64,000 nucleotides of DNA from an uncultured Rubripirellula sp. Lineage in GTDB: Bacteria > Planctomycetota > Planctomycetia > Pirellulales > Pirellulaceae. Positions 18,465 to 27,190 of the stretch are shown here, piece after piece (the first letter of the stretch is position 1; each line of letters starts with the position of its first letter). The notes under the pieces are model-generated. The model worked only from the letters and a program-made list of their open reading frames with translations, did not search any database and was not told the origin of the DNA. The DNA is taken from positions 124,001 through 188,000 of the forward strand of contig CALIBL010000011.1 in the NCBI GenBank assembly GCA_938045805.1. The letters are read 5' to 3'. A program made the position numbers and the translations under genes.

Positions 18465-20648
18465 ATGAAAGTAAAAAGTGGTGGCGGTTTTCGAGCCATA
18501 CATTACACCTTCAAGAAAGGTCGAGAAGCTGGGGGTCTACTCAAGCTATTTCGAGCGATGAGATCCCGGAACGCCTGCAAGACATGCGCGTTAGGAATGG
18601 GTGGGCAGAAAGGAGGAATGGTAAACGAAAAAGGTACTTTTCCAGAGGTATGCAAAAAAAGCCTCCAAGCAATGGTTGCTGATATGCAACCTGCCATTGC
18701 ATCCGACTTTTGGTTGAAGCATTCGATTGAGGAGCTAAAGACATTTTCACCTCGGAAGCTAGAGAACCTCGGTAGACTTAGCCAACCCATTCGGTATCGT
18801 CGTGGTGAACAATACTTTGAGCCGATCACCTGGACGGAAGCGATAACAAGCATCACTAACAAAATGAATTTGATCGAAGCGGACCGATCATTCTTTTACT
18901 TTAGTGGTCGAAGCAGTAATGAAGCGGGTTTCCTTCTCCAATTGATGGCTCGACTTTATGGCACCAACAACGTCAACAATTGCAGCTATTACTGTCATCA
19001 AGCGAGTGGTGTTGGACTACAATCAAGTATTGGAACCGGCACCGCCACGATCGTCTTAGATGACCTAGAGAAATCTGACTGTGTCTTTCTCATCGGAGGA
19101 AATCCAGCTAGCAACCATCCACGATTGATGACCAGCCTGATGCACGTACGACGACGTGGTGGCAAAGTCATCGTCATCAACCCGGTGCGTGAAACGGGTT
19201 TGTTGAATTTTCGGATCCCAAGTGATCCTTGGTCATTACTTTTCGGAACACGAATAGCAACTCATTACCTCCAGCCGCATATTGGTGGTGATCTCGCTCT
19301 CCTATGGGGATTGGCCAAGTCCCTCAAATCCCAGAACCGCATCGATCGGAGCTATCTAAATCAACACTGCAGAGACGAATCAGCGTGGTGTGACGCCCTC
19401 GATTCACTTGAATGGGACGAAATCGAAACAAAAAGCGGTATCCTAAAAGACGAGATCGACCTGATTGCAAAACTCTATGGGCAATCTGATCGCGCTGTAT
19501 TTGCGTGGACCATGGGGATCACTCACCATGCACATGGAGTTCAAAATGTACAAGCGATCGCCAACCTCGCGCTCAGTCGTGGCATGGTTGGTAAAGTAGG
19601 CAGTGGACTCATGCCGATTCGCGGTCATAGTAATGTCCAAGGAATTGGAAGCGTCGGAGTCACACCCACTCTCAAGAAAGCAATCTATGATTCACTAGAA
19701 AAGAATCACGGCCTGAAATTACCGACCAAACCTGGTCTCGACACACTTGCATGCATGGAAGCAGCAGCACAGTCTCAGATATCGGTCGGATTCTTCCTAG
19801 GCGGAAACCTTTACGGATCCAATCCTGACTCAAAGTTTGCCGATGCATCACTGTCTAACTTGGACATGTCAATCATGTTAAACACGACCCTGAATACGGG
19901 TCACGTTCATGGGTTGGCGAAGGAAACCTACATCCTTCCGGTGCTCGCGAGAGACGAAGAACATGCTGCCACGACGCAGGAATCGATGTTTAACTTTGTC
20001 AGATTGAGCGATGGTGGACCAAAAAGACTAATGGGTCCCCGAAGTGAATTAGAGATCATCGTGGAAATCGGGTCAAAACTGTCAGAAACATCAAACAAGA
20101 TCGATTGGCAATCGATGCGCGACCCAGACAAGGTTAGACATTGGATCAGTTCGGTTGTCCCAGGCTACTCTCAAATCAAAGACATCGGTACAAACCGTAG
20201 CGAGTTTCAAATCGAAGGACGCACCCTCCATTCACCTGTCTTTGCAACTGATAGTGGGAAAGCCCAGCTTCACGTTCACACGTTGCCAGATCTCTTAGCA
20301 CAAAACAAAGGTGAATTTCGACTGATGACCGTTCGTAGTGAAGGTCAATTCAATACCGTCGTCTATGAAGATGAAGATCTCTATCGAAATCAGGATGGTA
20401 GGGACGTCATTTTGCTTCATCCGGATGACCTTTCCCTCCTATCACTGAAGCACAATCAAAGGGTTCGAGTGAGTAGTAAGACTGGAACCATGTCAAACAT
20501 TCGCGCTCGATCCTACGAAGAGATTCGCCAAGGCAACGCATTGATGTATTACCCTGAGGCAAATCTTTTGGTTTCGCGGGATTCCGATCCTGCCAGCCGG
20601 ACCCCAGCTTTCAAAGGCGTCGTAGTACAAATCACCCCTGAAACATGA
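18465..20648 (+). CDS. FdhF/YdeP-family molybdopterin oxidoreductase
   Basis: This 727-residue protein matches the YdeP branch of bis-MGD molybdoenzymes related to formate dehydrogenase H. The branch signature is NACKTCALGMGGQKGGMVNE at residues 35-54. Only a CxxC pair is seen here rather than the four-cysteine Fe-S motif of true FdhF. Cofactor-binding segments include SGRSSNEAGFLLQLMARLYG, FLIGGNPASNHPRLM and MPIRGHSNVQG. The C-terminal dinucleotide domain has LMTVRSEGQFNTVVYEDEDLY. There is no Tat signal, so it is cytoplasmic. The physiological substrate of this branch is not established (in E. coli YdeP is tied to acid resistance). It stands alone with no electron-transfer subunit nearby. 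Confidence 0.9.
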   Translation: MKVKSGGGFRAIHYTFKKGREAGGLLKLFRAMRSRNACKTCALGMGGQKGGMVNEKGTFPEVCKKSLQAMVADMQPAIASDFWLKHSIEELKTFSPRKLENLGRLSQPIRYRRGEQYFEPITWTEAITSITNKMNLIEADRSFFYFSGRSSNEAGFLLQLMARLYGTNNVNNCSYYCHQASGVGLQSSIGTGTATIVLDDLEKSDCVFLIGGNPASNHPRLMTSLMHVRRRGGKVIVINPVRETGLLNFRIPSDPWSLLFGTRIATHYLQPHIGGDLALLWGLAKSLKSQNRIDRSYLNQHCRDESAWCDALDSLEWDEIETKSGILKDEIDLIAKLYGQSDRAVFAWTMGITHHAHGVQNVQAIANLALSRGMVGKVGSGLMPIRGHSNVQGIGSVGVTPTLKKAIYDSLEKNHGLKLPTKPGLDTLACMEAAAQSQISVGFFLGGNLYGSNPDSKFADASLSNLDMSIMLNTTLNTGHVHGLAKETYILPVLARDEEHAATTQESMFNFVRLSDGGPKRLMGPRSELEIIVEIGSKLSETSNKIDWQSMRDPDKVRHWISSVVPGYSQIKDIGTNRSEFQIEGRTLHSPVFATDSGKAQLHVHTLPDLLAQNKGEFRLMTVRSEGQFNTVVYEDEDLYRNQDGRDVILLHPDDLSLLSLKHNQRVRVSSKTGTMSNIRARSYEEIRQGNALMYYPEANLLVSRDSDPASRTPAFKGVVVQITPET

Positions 20649-20789
20649 TGTTTCACGGGATCCCGATGCCCATGACGCGCCTGATGTCCTTGGAAGAGAC
20701 AATTCCGCTCGACTCCGTGGTGATTCTTTGGTAGGCATCAGCTTCTGGAGCGATCTTGCGCTAAAATCCTCTATCCTTGGAACCAACCA

Positions 20790-21365
20790 ATGATTGATCT
20801 CACTGGTATCCCGATCACATCTGCGGTTCTCTTTTTTGTTGCTGGATTGATCTTTGCAAGTTTCTTTTCCGGAATCACGAAGGCAAAGAAATACCTAGGA
20901 TCAATTGAATCGCAACGATATCGACGAGCAAAATTTGCTTGGCGTCAAAGAAAAATGCAAGCTGCTGAACTTCGTCGATATCGGGATTTGGTCGATGAGC
21001 TAAAAGTTCAGGTAGAACACAAGTCAGGTGAGTTATCAAATGCGGTAAAAAACTACGACAGCGTCCGAGCGTCACTCAGCCAGCTCGAGGGTGACTACCT
21101 TGAACAGAAAGAACACCTGCATCGTCAGGTTCGGCGTAACAGGATGCTCAATGCACAATTAACCGAAGTGATCGAAGCTAAGGCCAAACTGAGTGCGTCG
21201 CAATTGACCAAGCATCCCCAAAGCGATCCTATCAAACAGGCTGTTGTTCCAATGAACCATCGGTTCAGCAGTAAAGTAGCTACACAACCGCTGATCATCA
21301 GTGATCGCGTGAAACTTCGTATTCCGCGTAAAGCCGAGAAACACAAACCGGAAACACAAAATTAG
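20790..21365 (+). CDS. Membrane-anchored coiled-coil protein, unknown
   Basis: This 191-residue protein has one N-terminal transmembrane helix (TSAVLFFVAGLIFASFFSGI, about residues 10-28), then a long charged helical region (about 45-135) with heptad-like spacing of hydrophobics, for example YRDLVDELKVQVEHKSGELS and EQKEHLHRQVRRNRMLNAQL. The tail is basic. The shape is that of a single-pass anchored coiled coil, as in many envelope or division-related scaffolds, but I recognise no family. It ends shortly before the convergent prfB gene. Confidence 0.65.
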   Translation: MIDLTGIPITSAVLFFVAGLIFASFFSGITKAKKYLGSIESQRYRRAKFAWRQRKMQAAELRRYRDLVDELKVQVEHKSGELSNAVKNYDSVRASLSQLEGDYLEQKEHLHRQVRRNRMLNAQLTEVIEAKAKLSASQLTKHPQSDPIKQAVVPMNHRFSSKVATQPLIISDRVKLRIPRKAEKHKPETQN

Positions 21366-21414
21366 CTTGGCTGGCATAACCGTTGGAACAGGAAGCGAAG
21401 CAGCAATCGCGTTT

Positions 21415-22534
21415 CTACTCCGATTGATCTGCCACAGTCTTACCAGCCTTAAGCCTCAGGAAAGCGTCAAAGAAACCCTGAAGTTCGCGACCATCCATAA
21501 CGCTGTTGAAATTCCCGACGTAGTGGCCAGTTCTGGCATCTTTCACGCGTTGATCGGGATGCAAGAAATAATTTCGAATTTGCGAACCAAATCCTGTCCT
21601 TGCCTGCGTCTCGTACTTCTTAGCGTCCTCTGCTTCACGTCTCTCTTCTTCGATCCGAGCCAATTTTGCACGCAGCATTTTCCAAGCAGTCGCTCGGTTC
21701 TGATGCTGACTTCGCTCATTCTGACATTGAACTACCGTGTTAGTCGGAACATGGGTGAGACGAATAGCACTATCAGTTTTATTAACGTGTTGTCCACCGG
21801 CACCACCTGCTCGATAGCGGTCTTCGCGAACATCTTTCTCTTGGATATCAACTTCGATTGAGTCGTCGATTTCAGGCGATACGCTCACTGCCGCAAAACT
21901 CGTCTGACGTTTGCCTTCGCTATTAAAAGGGCTAATGCGTACGAGTCGATGCATCCCCTCTTCACCTTTTAGGTAGCCATAAGCCATCGGTCCGCGGATC
22001 GCGATCGACGCATGATTGATTCCCGCTTCCTCGTTTTCCTGACGATCCAATAACTCGATCGCGAAGGAATGATCAACGGCCCATGCCGAATACATCCGGA
22101 GCATCATATCCGCCCAATCGTTCGCATCGGTCCCTCCGTCACGAGCATTGATCGTGAGGATCGCTCCAGCAGAGTCGTTGGGACCGTTGAGTAATGCCTT
22201 GAGTTCCAAACTCTCAAGTAGATTTTCCAATCGGCTCAATTCTGCTTCAACTTCGGCGCGAACCGATGCATCTTCATCCACCATCTCGAAGAGAACCTCG
22301 AGATCTTCAGCCGAATTGGTCAGGTCGTTCATGGGAGCAACGATTGTTTTCAGTCCCTTCAGTTCTGAAACGACTCGCTGAGCGGCTTCATTGTCGTCCC
22401 AAAATCCCGGCTCCCCCATCTGATTCTCTATTGCGTGAATTCGCTCCTTCTTTGCAGCGTAGTCAAAGAGAGTCTCCTAGTTGACGAAGACGAGCTTGAA
22501 TCTCTTTGCTTCTAGAAAGTAATTCAGCATCCAT
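21415..22534 (-). CDS. prfB: Peptide chain release factor 2 with programmed +1 frameshift
   Basis: RF2 ends translation at UGA and UAA. The ORF track shows only the second frame (334 aa from 22419). The true start is the ATG at 22534: 23 codons (MDAELLSRSKEIQARLRQLG and so on) end in CTT TGA, and a +1 slip over the T gives CTT GAC TAC, joining exactly to KKERIHAIENQMGEPGFWDD of the main frame. Total product is 372 residues. The GGQ peptidyl-tRNA hydrolysis motif lies in RAGGAGGQHVNKTDSAIR, and the SPF stop-codon reader lies in RISPFNSEGKRQ. Expression is therefore likely autoregulated: low RF2 favours slippage at the in-frame UGA. It is divergent from mnmA. Confidence 0.97.
22462..22480 (-). 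promoter_or_regulatory. prfB: prfB recoding site
   Basis: Read on the reverse strand, the site is CTAGGAGACTCTCTTTGAC. It contains the slippery CTT TGA C of known RF2 genes, with TGA at 22465-22463. An internal Shine-Dalgarno-like AGGAG lies five bases before the CTT; in E. coli the distance is three bases. All required parts of RF2 autoregulation are visible. Confidence 0.93.
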
Positions 22535-22584
22535 TCTCGTGATGGACTCCATGCGTATGATGGTGGTGTAAATTGCGTCACGCT

Positions 22585-22613
22585 GTGTCAGATCATACGA
22601 GAGGATCTGACAC
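22585..22613. repeat. 10-bp perfect inverted repeat between prfB and mnmA
   Basis: GTGTCAGATC (22585-22594) is a perfect inverted repeat of GATCTGACAC (22604-22613) with a 9-nt spacer, in the 152-bp divergent region between prfB and mnmA. It is followed by GGGTTTGTTTG on the plus strand. It could be an operator, a leader hairpin of mnmA or a weak terminator. Sequence alone does not decide. Confidence 0.6.
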
Positions 22614-22686
22614 GGGTTTGTTTGTCCGGTGTAATCGCTAATAGAATTATCGATCCCAGCAATCTAGATATCGAGGTGAAATATAC

Positions 22687-23886
22687 ATGTCGCGAGTCGT
22701 TCTAGCGATGAGTGGGGGTGTCGATTCAAGTGTAGCGGCCCATTTGCTCTTGGAAGAGGGGCATGAGGTGATTGGTGTCTTCATGCGACACGGGGAAGAA
22801 TCCAGTCAGGCATGTCGGGTTGAATCGGCGAATCCAAACCCTGAGAAATCACTTCCCATCATCAAGGACCATCCCGGATCACAAAAGTCAGGTCGCTTGC
22901 GTCAACAGCGGGCTGATCACAAGCAGGGATGCTGCACCGCATCTGATGCCGCTGATGCGCGTCGCGTCGCGTTGAATATGAAAATCCCTTTCTATGCACT
23001 CGATTTGCAAAGTGATTTCCAGCGAATTGTGGATTATTTCGTCGATGATTACCTCGCCGGCAGGACCCCTAACCCCTGTGTCAAATGCAACCACTGGATC
23101 AAATTTGGTCGATTGTTTGACTACGCCGACGATATCGGAGCGGAATTTGTCGCAACGGGTCACTACGCTCGGAAACATATCGCGAAGGGTCAATCCACCT
23201 CAGATCATAATGGCGAGTACCAACTCTTGAGGGGTTTTGATTCCGATAAGGATCAGTCCTACGCACTTTTCGGAATCCAAAAAGACCGCCTCAGCCGGAT
23301 GTTGCTACCTGTCGGGGGATTCGAAAAGCCAAAAATTCGCCAGATTGCTGAGAGCTTGTCACTCGGCGTTGCAGGGAAACGTGACAGTCAAGAGATATGT
23401 TTTGTCACACAGGGCCATCACAGCGACTTTGTTCGAGCCAAAGATCCAAAGAGGGCAGGGGAGACCGCTGGTCATTTTGTCGATACTAGCGGGAAGATTG
23501 TCGGTGAGCATCAAGGGTACGAAGCATTCACTGTTGGCCAACGCAAAGGCTTAGGAATCGCCCTTGGTGAACCCGTTTTCGTCACCCGCATCATCCCGGA
23601 AACAAAACAAGTGGTATTAGGCAACAAACAATCGCTCGCTAGAAAAACTTTTGAAGCAGATGAAGCTAACTGGCTCGTTGATGATCCCGACAAAATACCG
23701 GAGGAAGTTGGGATTCAAATACGGTACAACGGCGAACCAAAACCAGGCCGTATCACACTCATCGATCAGGATCCGACTCGATTTCGAGTGGATTTCGAGC
23801 ATCCTGAGTTAGCCGTTGCTCCAGGACAAGCAGCTGTAGTCTACGATGGGCAGCGGGTCCTCGGTGGTGGTTGGATTTGTAGCTAA
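22687..23886 (+). CDS. mnmA: tRNA-specific 2-thiouridylase
   Basis: MnmA thiolates U34 of Lys, Glu and Gln tRNAs after activating the base with ATP; sulfur comes from a cysteine desulfurase through relay proteins (a desulfurase gene lies at 41.7 kb). The PP-loop SGGVDSSVAAHLL is at residues 9-21. The catalytic cysteines are expected in NPCVKCNHW near 129 and in SQEICFVTQGHHSDF near 233. At 399 residues it is longer than E. coli MnmA (about 368). The extra length is an insertion of roughly 40 residues after VIGVFMRHGE, before GCCTASDAADARRVA, rich in polar and basic residues. The C-terminal beta domain (AVAPGQAAVVYDG) is intact. Confidence 0.95.
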   Translation: MSRVVLAMSGGVDSSVAAHLLLEEGHEVIGVFMRHGEESSQACRVESANPNPEKSLPIIKDHPGSQKSGRLRQQRADHKQGCCTASDAADARRVALNMKIPFYALDLQSDFQRIVDYFVDDYLAGRTPNPCVKCNHWIKFGRLFDYADDIGAEFVATGHYARKHIAKGQSTSDHNGEYQLLRGFDSDKDQSYALFGIQKDRLSRMLLPVGGFEKPKIRQIAESLSLGVAGKRDSQEICFVTQGHHSDFVRAKDPKRAGETAGHFVDTSGKIVGEHQGYEAFTVGQRKGLGIALGEPVFVTRIIPETKQVVLGNKQSLARKTFEADEANWLVDDPDKIPEEVGIQIRYNGEPKPGRITLIDQDPTRFRVDFEHPELAVAPGQAAVVYDGQRVLGGGWICS

Positions 23887-23910
23887 ACCACAAAAACAGA
23901 CACACCTAGA

Positions 23911-23940
23911 AGCCACCCAGAAGGGTGGCTTGTTTTGTTT
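23911..23940 (+). terminator. Rho-independent terminator after mnmA
   Basis: AGCCACCC, loop AGAA, GGGTGGCT, then TGTTTTGTTT, 25 bases after the mnmA stop. The stem is eight perfect base pairs. Confidence 0.8.
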
Positions 23941-24157
23941 CTCGACGCAGTGGAAACCCAGATCTGCAGCAAAAGGCTGCTCAGGGATGGCTCAATTTGA
24001 GAAATAAGTTGCCGCACCGTTTGGTGATAGCTAAAGTTGAGTGGAGTTTTGCGGTGTTTATCGGATTTCGCACGTCATCCTGCCGATACGATAAAGGCCG
24101 AGTGCAATCCGGGCAAAAACCAGACGGTTACATTTTTGGGGGAAGGAAGCGGGCACA

Positions 24158-24904
24158 ATGAAGAAAATTGCGTTGACAATCGCTATTTCTGGTTTGTTTT
24201 TTGGTGCATCAAAGGCTCAAGCGGATCAGGTATTACTGAGTGAAATGTTCGGTCGTGGCATCCATGCCTACTACGTTGGCAATCAAGAGATTGCACAGGA
24301 GATGTTCACCTCCGCCATTGATCATGGACTGGAGGATCCGCGAGTTTACTACTTCCGCGGCATTTTGGCTTTTGACAAGGGGCATACCGAAAACGCAGTT
24401 GCAGATTGGGAACGCGGTGCCGAAATCGAAGCGAATTCGCGAACCAATTTTGCAATAGGTCATACCCTGTCACGATTCCAAGGCAGCGGACGTGTTCAAC
24501 TGGAAAGTATTCGACAAGCAGCGAAGCTAGCAGCTCTAGAAGCCAGAATCGAAAGAGCAGAGCAGCGATACGGTGAGCTCGCCGCAGGAAGCGTAACCCC
24601 GTCAGCGAGCGGAGGAATCACGCCTCCACCGGTTCCTTCAGACATCGTGAATCCTTTTGCAGCTGACATGGCAGAAGGGTCGGCAAGCGTTGTTGATAAC
24701 GACGCTTTGAAGAACGCAATGAGTGATCCGTTCGCGGGTGAAGCCACCGCAGCTCCAGCGAACCCAACACCCGCTGCCAATAATGACCCTTTCAGCGGCG
24801 GTAACGCCGGTGGTGCCGATCCCTTTGGCGGCGCAGCACCTGCTAACAATGACCCGTTTGGTGGTAATGCCGACCCGTTTGGTGGCAATCCTTTTGGAAA
24901 CTAA
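24158..24904 (+). CDS. Secreted protein with C-terminal NPF/DPF repeats
   Basis: This 248-residue protein begins with a signal peptide (KIALTIAISGLFFGASKAQA, cut near residue 22). Residues of about 28-100 form TPR-like helices (YYVGNQEIAQEMFTSAIDHG, YYFRGILAFDKGHTENAVADW). From about 165 it is disordered and built of Ala, Pro, Gly and Asn with short motifs: two NPF (NPFAAD, NPFGN) and five DPF (SDPFAG, NDPFSG, ADPFGG, NDPFGG, ADPFGG). I know no named family. The TPR part suggests a protein-binding role in the periplasm. It has its own transcription unit, with a strong terminator after the stop. Confidence 0.72.
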   Translation: MKKIALTIAISGLFFGASKAQADQVLLSEMFGRGIHAYYVGNQEIAQEMFTSAIDHGLEDPRVYYFRGILAFDKGHTENAVADWERGAEIEANSRTNFAIGHTLSRFQGSGRVQLESIRQAAKLAALEARIERAEQRYGELAAGSVTPSASGGITPPPVPSDIVNPFAADMAEGSASVVDNDALKNAMSDPFAGEATAAPANPTPAANNDPFSGGNAGGADPFGGAAPANNDPFGGNADPFGGNPFGN

Positions 24905-24933
24905 TTGGATCATCCAGCTTTCACACACAAAGA

Positions 24934-24968
24934 AGCGGAAGTCGTGAAGTCGACTTCCGCTTTTTTTA
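24934..24968 (+). terminator. Strong terminator between convergent genes
   Basis: An 11-bp perfect stem, AGCGGAAGTCG / CGACTTCCGCT with loop TGAAGT, is followed by a T-run (TTTTTTT). It ends the NPF/DPF-protein transcript. On the reverse strand the T-stretch is weaker (TTCTTTG), but it may also serve the convergent symporter gene. Confidence 0.9.
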
Positions 24969-24984
24969 TGCGCTAAGACGGAAC

Positions 24985-26631
24985 TTACTTGGATTGGTCA
25001 CGATTAAAAAATTTATTCAGGACCGCCTCACTCGGCTTTGGAGTGACCCAAGAAATAAGGATCATTGCGAGGGTCGATACGAATAACATCACGACGACAG
25101 GTTTTAGCGAAACATCCATTCCGTTTACGTTGATGTGCACCATGTAACCGCTCAAACCACCTTGGTCCATTGGGACTTGCAAACCCTGATAAAACAAGAA
25201 GCTCCAAGAACCGATTGCCGCCAAAACGCTCGCCATCGCGCCCAAGGCAGACAGACCTCGCCAATACAGAGCTGCTACCACCAAAGGAAAGAGGGCGGAA
25301 AATCCGCTAAAACACCATACACCCATCGCAAACACACTGCGCACGTTTCCTAAGCTTAGTAAGTAGGTCACGGCAACAATCACGACAATGAAACATCGCG
25401 TTAAAACAACCTGCTGTCGATCACTTAAACGATCTTTTCCGATGTAGTGAGTAACAATGTCATTGGTAAAAATGGTTCCAAGGCACAGGAACTGACTGTC
25501 TAGACTCGACATGATTGCTGCCAAAATCCCAGCTGCTAGAAAACCACCAAGGATCGCGCCCGTTTGAGTTTTCACTAAGAACGGAAGAATCTTATTAGCA
25601 TCCACGACTCCACTTGGCAAAGCGGGTAACGGCGGGCCAGAAGGCTGAAGCTCTGGTGATGAAAACAAGCCAAAAGTCCATACACCTATCAACACACAGG
25701 GAACCCAAACGATCATGATGAAAAGTGGTTGAAGGATGACGGGTGCTTTAAACGTTCGAGCGCTTTTTGCAGTCATCCAATGTTGGAAGACATGGGGAAA
25801 CATGCCCACTGATAATGGGATCAATAGGTACATTAAAAACTGACCGTGCCCCATGTTTTTTCTAGTTGAATGTGACTCTGGCACGATCGAACTTAAGTAC
25901 TGAAGATTATCAAAGAATGACGCCTTTCCTCCCAATCGATTGGCAATCACATAAAACGTGACAATGCCTAAAATCATGAAGATGGCGGTTTGAAAAGCAT
26001 TTGCCCAAGCTGTTCCTCGCATGCCACCATAGAAAACATAAGTGAGCACAACGAGGCAGATCAGCAGCGAACCAAGCCAAGGTGGTACACCGCCATGAGT
26101 AGCCGGATTAATCGTTTGATCAGGTTGCAAACTCTGGAACCAGCTAAGATTTGGTGCAAGCCCAGCCGTCATTGCCTGAATCACACCACCACTACTGATG
26201 ACACCAATCAGTAAATACGGGATGACGAGTCCGACAAGAACGGGAAAGAGCAGTACACCGATGAAATCACTATCGAGACGATCGCGGAAAAATTCAATTT
26301 GAGTGGTGTAGTGGTGCTTCCTGGCGAGGGTCCAAACCTTCACTCCTATCAAGAAAAAACAGAGTGAGTGAATGATCCCGCTACTGCTGGCGAGCATTCC
26401 GTAGACACCTATTCCCTCTCGATATGCTTGCCCTGTGCTGCCAACCAGCGCAAAGGCCGTCATGGTTGTCCCAAACAAACTCATCACCAACAAAAATGGT
26501 CCAATTGAATGGCTTGCCACCTGGTAGTCAGCTTTGGTCCCTCGGAAGAGTCGGCTTGAAATGAAGCCGATTGCTAATAGGAGAACCAGATACCCGAGGA
26601 TGATCAAAAGTTGCGTTGTTCCAGGGTTCAT
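24985..26631 (-). CDS. Sodium:solute symporter (SSS family)
   Basis: This 548-residue integral membrane protein has about 13 hydrophobic helices and the SSS-family layout, for example VLTYVFYGGMRGTAWANAFQ near 205 (the GGM-A--D/W-Q signature region) and GILAAIMSSLDSQFLCLGTIFTNDI near 375 (the Na-site region with Ser-Ser-Leu-Asp-Ser). It should co-transport sodium with an organic solute. The substrate cannot be read from sequence. Its start overlaps the stop of the DUF3311-like gene by four bases, the usual pairing for this transporter subgroup. Confidence 0.9.
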   Translation of the reverse strand: MNPGTTQLLIILGYLVLLLAIGFISSRLFRGTKADYQVASHSIGPFLLVMSLFGTTMTAFALVGSTGQAYREGIGVYGMLASSSGIIHSLCFFLIGVKVWTLARKHHYTTQIEFFRDRLDSDFIGVLLFPVLVGLVIPYLLIGVISSGGVIQAMTAGLAPNLSWFQSLQPDQTINPATHGGVPPWLGSLLICLVVLTYVFYGGMRGTAWANAFQTAIFMILGIVTFYVIANRLGGKASFFDNLQYLSSIVPESHSTRKNMGHGQFLMYLLIPLSVGMFPHVFQHWMTAKSARTFKAPVILQPLFIMIVWVPCVLIGVWTFGLFSSPELQPSGPPLPALPSGVVDANKILPFLVKTQTGAILGGFLAAGILAAIMSSLDSQFLCLGTIFTNDIVTHYIGKDRLSDRQQVVLTRCFIVVIVAVTYLLSLGNVRSVFAMGVWCFSGFSALFPLVVAALYWRGLSALGAMASVLAAIGSWSFLFYQGLQVPMDQGGLSGYMVHINVNGMDVSLKPVVVMLFVSTLAMILISWVTPKPSEAVLNKFFNRDQSK

Positions 26632-26972
26632 GATTGAGCCCCCCCATCACTTTTTGACTCTTGGCTTCGAGTCTCTTCACCTTGCTCCCCAACTTCAGTG
26701 AGAAGCGAATCATCATCAAATGGCCAATAAAACTGGCTGACCATACCCCAACTGATCACTGCAACAAGGGAAACACCCAAGTGCCAAAAAAGTCCCGCCG
26801 GTAGAAAACCAAAAACTAATGTCGAATTGCTCCATAGCCAATAATCCTGGTGTAACACCAATAAAATGGCTGAGACTAACAAGACGGGGACAAGACTCGT
26901 TTGCCGTTGCATGCTGAGAAATCGTGAGTTGGTAGAAAGGGTGACTGCTTTGAGAGCGGATTTTATCCACAC
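26628..26972 (-). CDS. DUF3311-like small membrane partner of symporter
   Basis: This 114-residue protein has two hydrophobic helices, LVPVLLVSAILLVLH and LFWHLGVSLVAVISWGMV, with the ILLVLHQDYW and FWHLGVSL patterns typical of DUF3311 proteins encoded directly before SSS symporters. The C-terminus is acidic and polar. The internal ATG at codon 21 (26912) is a good alternative start, because the first 20 residues look unlike the family. The four-base overlap with the symporter gene supports a stoichiometric partner or assembly factor. Confidence 0.78.
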   Translation of the reverse strand: MWIKSALKAVTLSTNSRFLSMQRQTSLVPVLLVSAILLVLHQDYWLWSNSTLVFGFLPAGLFWHLGVSLVAVISWGMVSQFYWPFDDDSLLTEVGEQGEETRSQESKSDGGAQS

Positions 26973-27190
26973 ATTGCTATCAAAACGAAGTGGAATCAGA
27001 GCGAATAGTCTAAGAGATTAGGCAAAGTGTTCCTACTTTGGATTCTCTTCCCTAAAATCGGCATTCGATTTGTGAACGGTCCTATCTATGCTTTGCCGTT
27101 AGATGGTGAGGAAGAGGGCGTGACAAGAATCCTTCTTAACACCAACCTTAAAAATCTTAAACTTTCGCCGCCAACTGACACGATCGAACT

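Noticed and set aside
24496-24888. Reverse Pro/Ala/Gly-rich 130-aa ORF
   Set aside because: It is antisense to the NPF/DPF tail; its composition is explained by that repeat.
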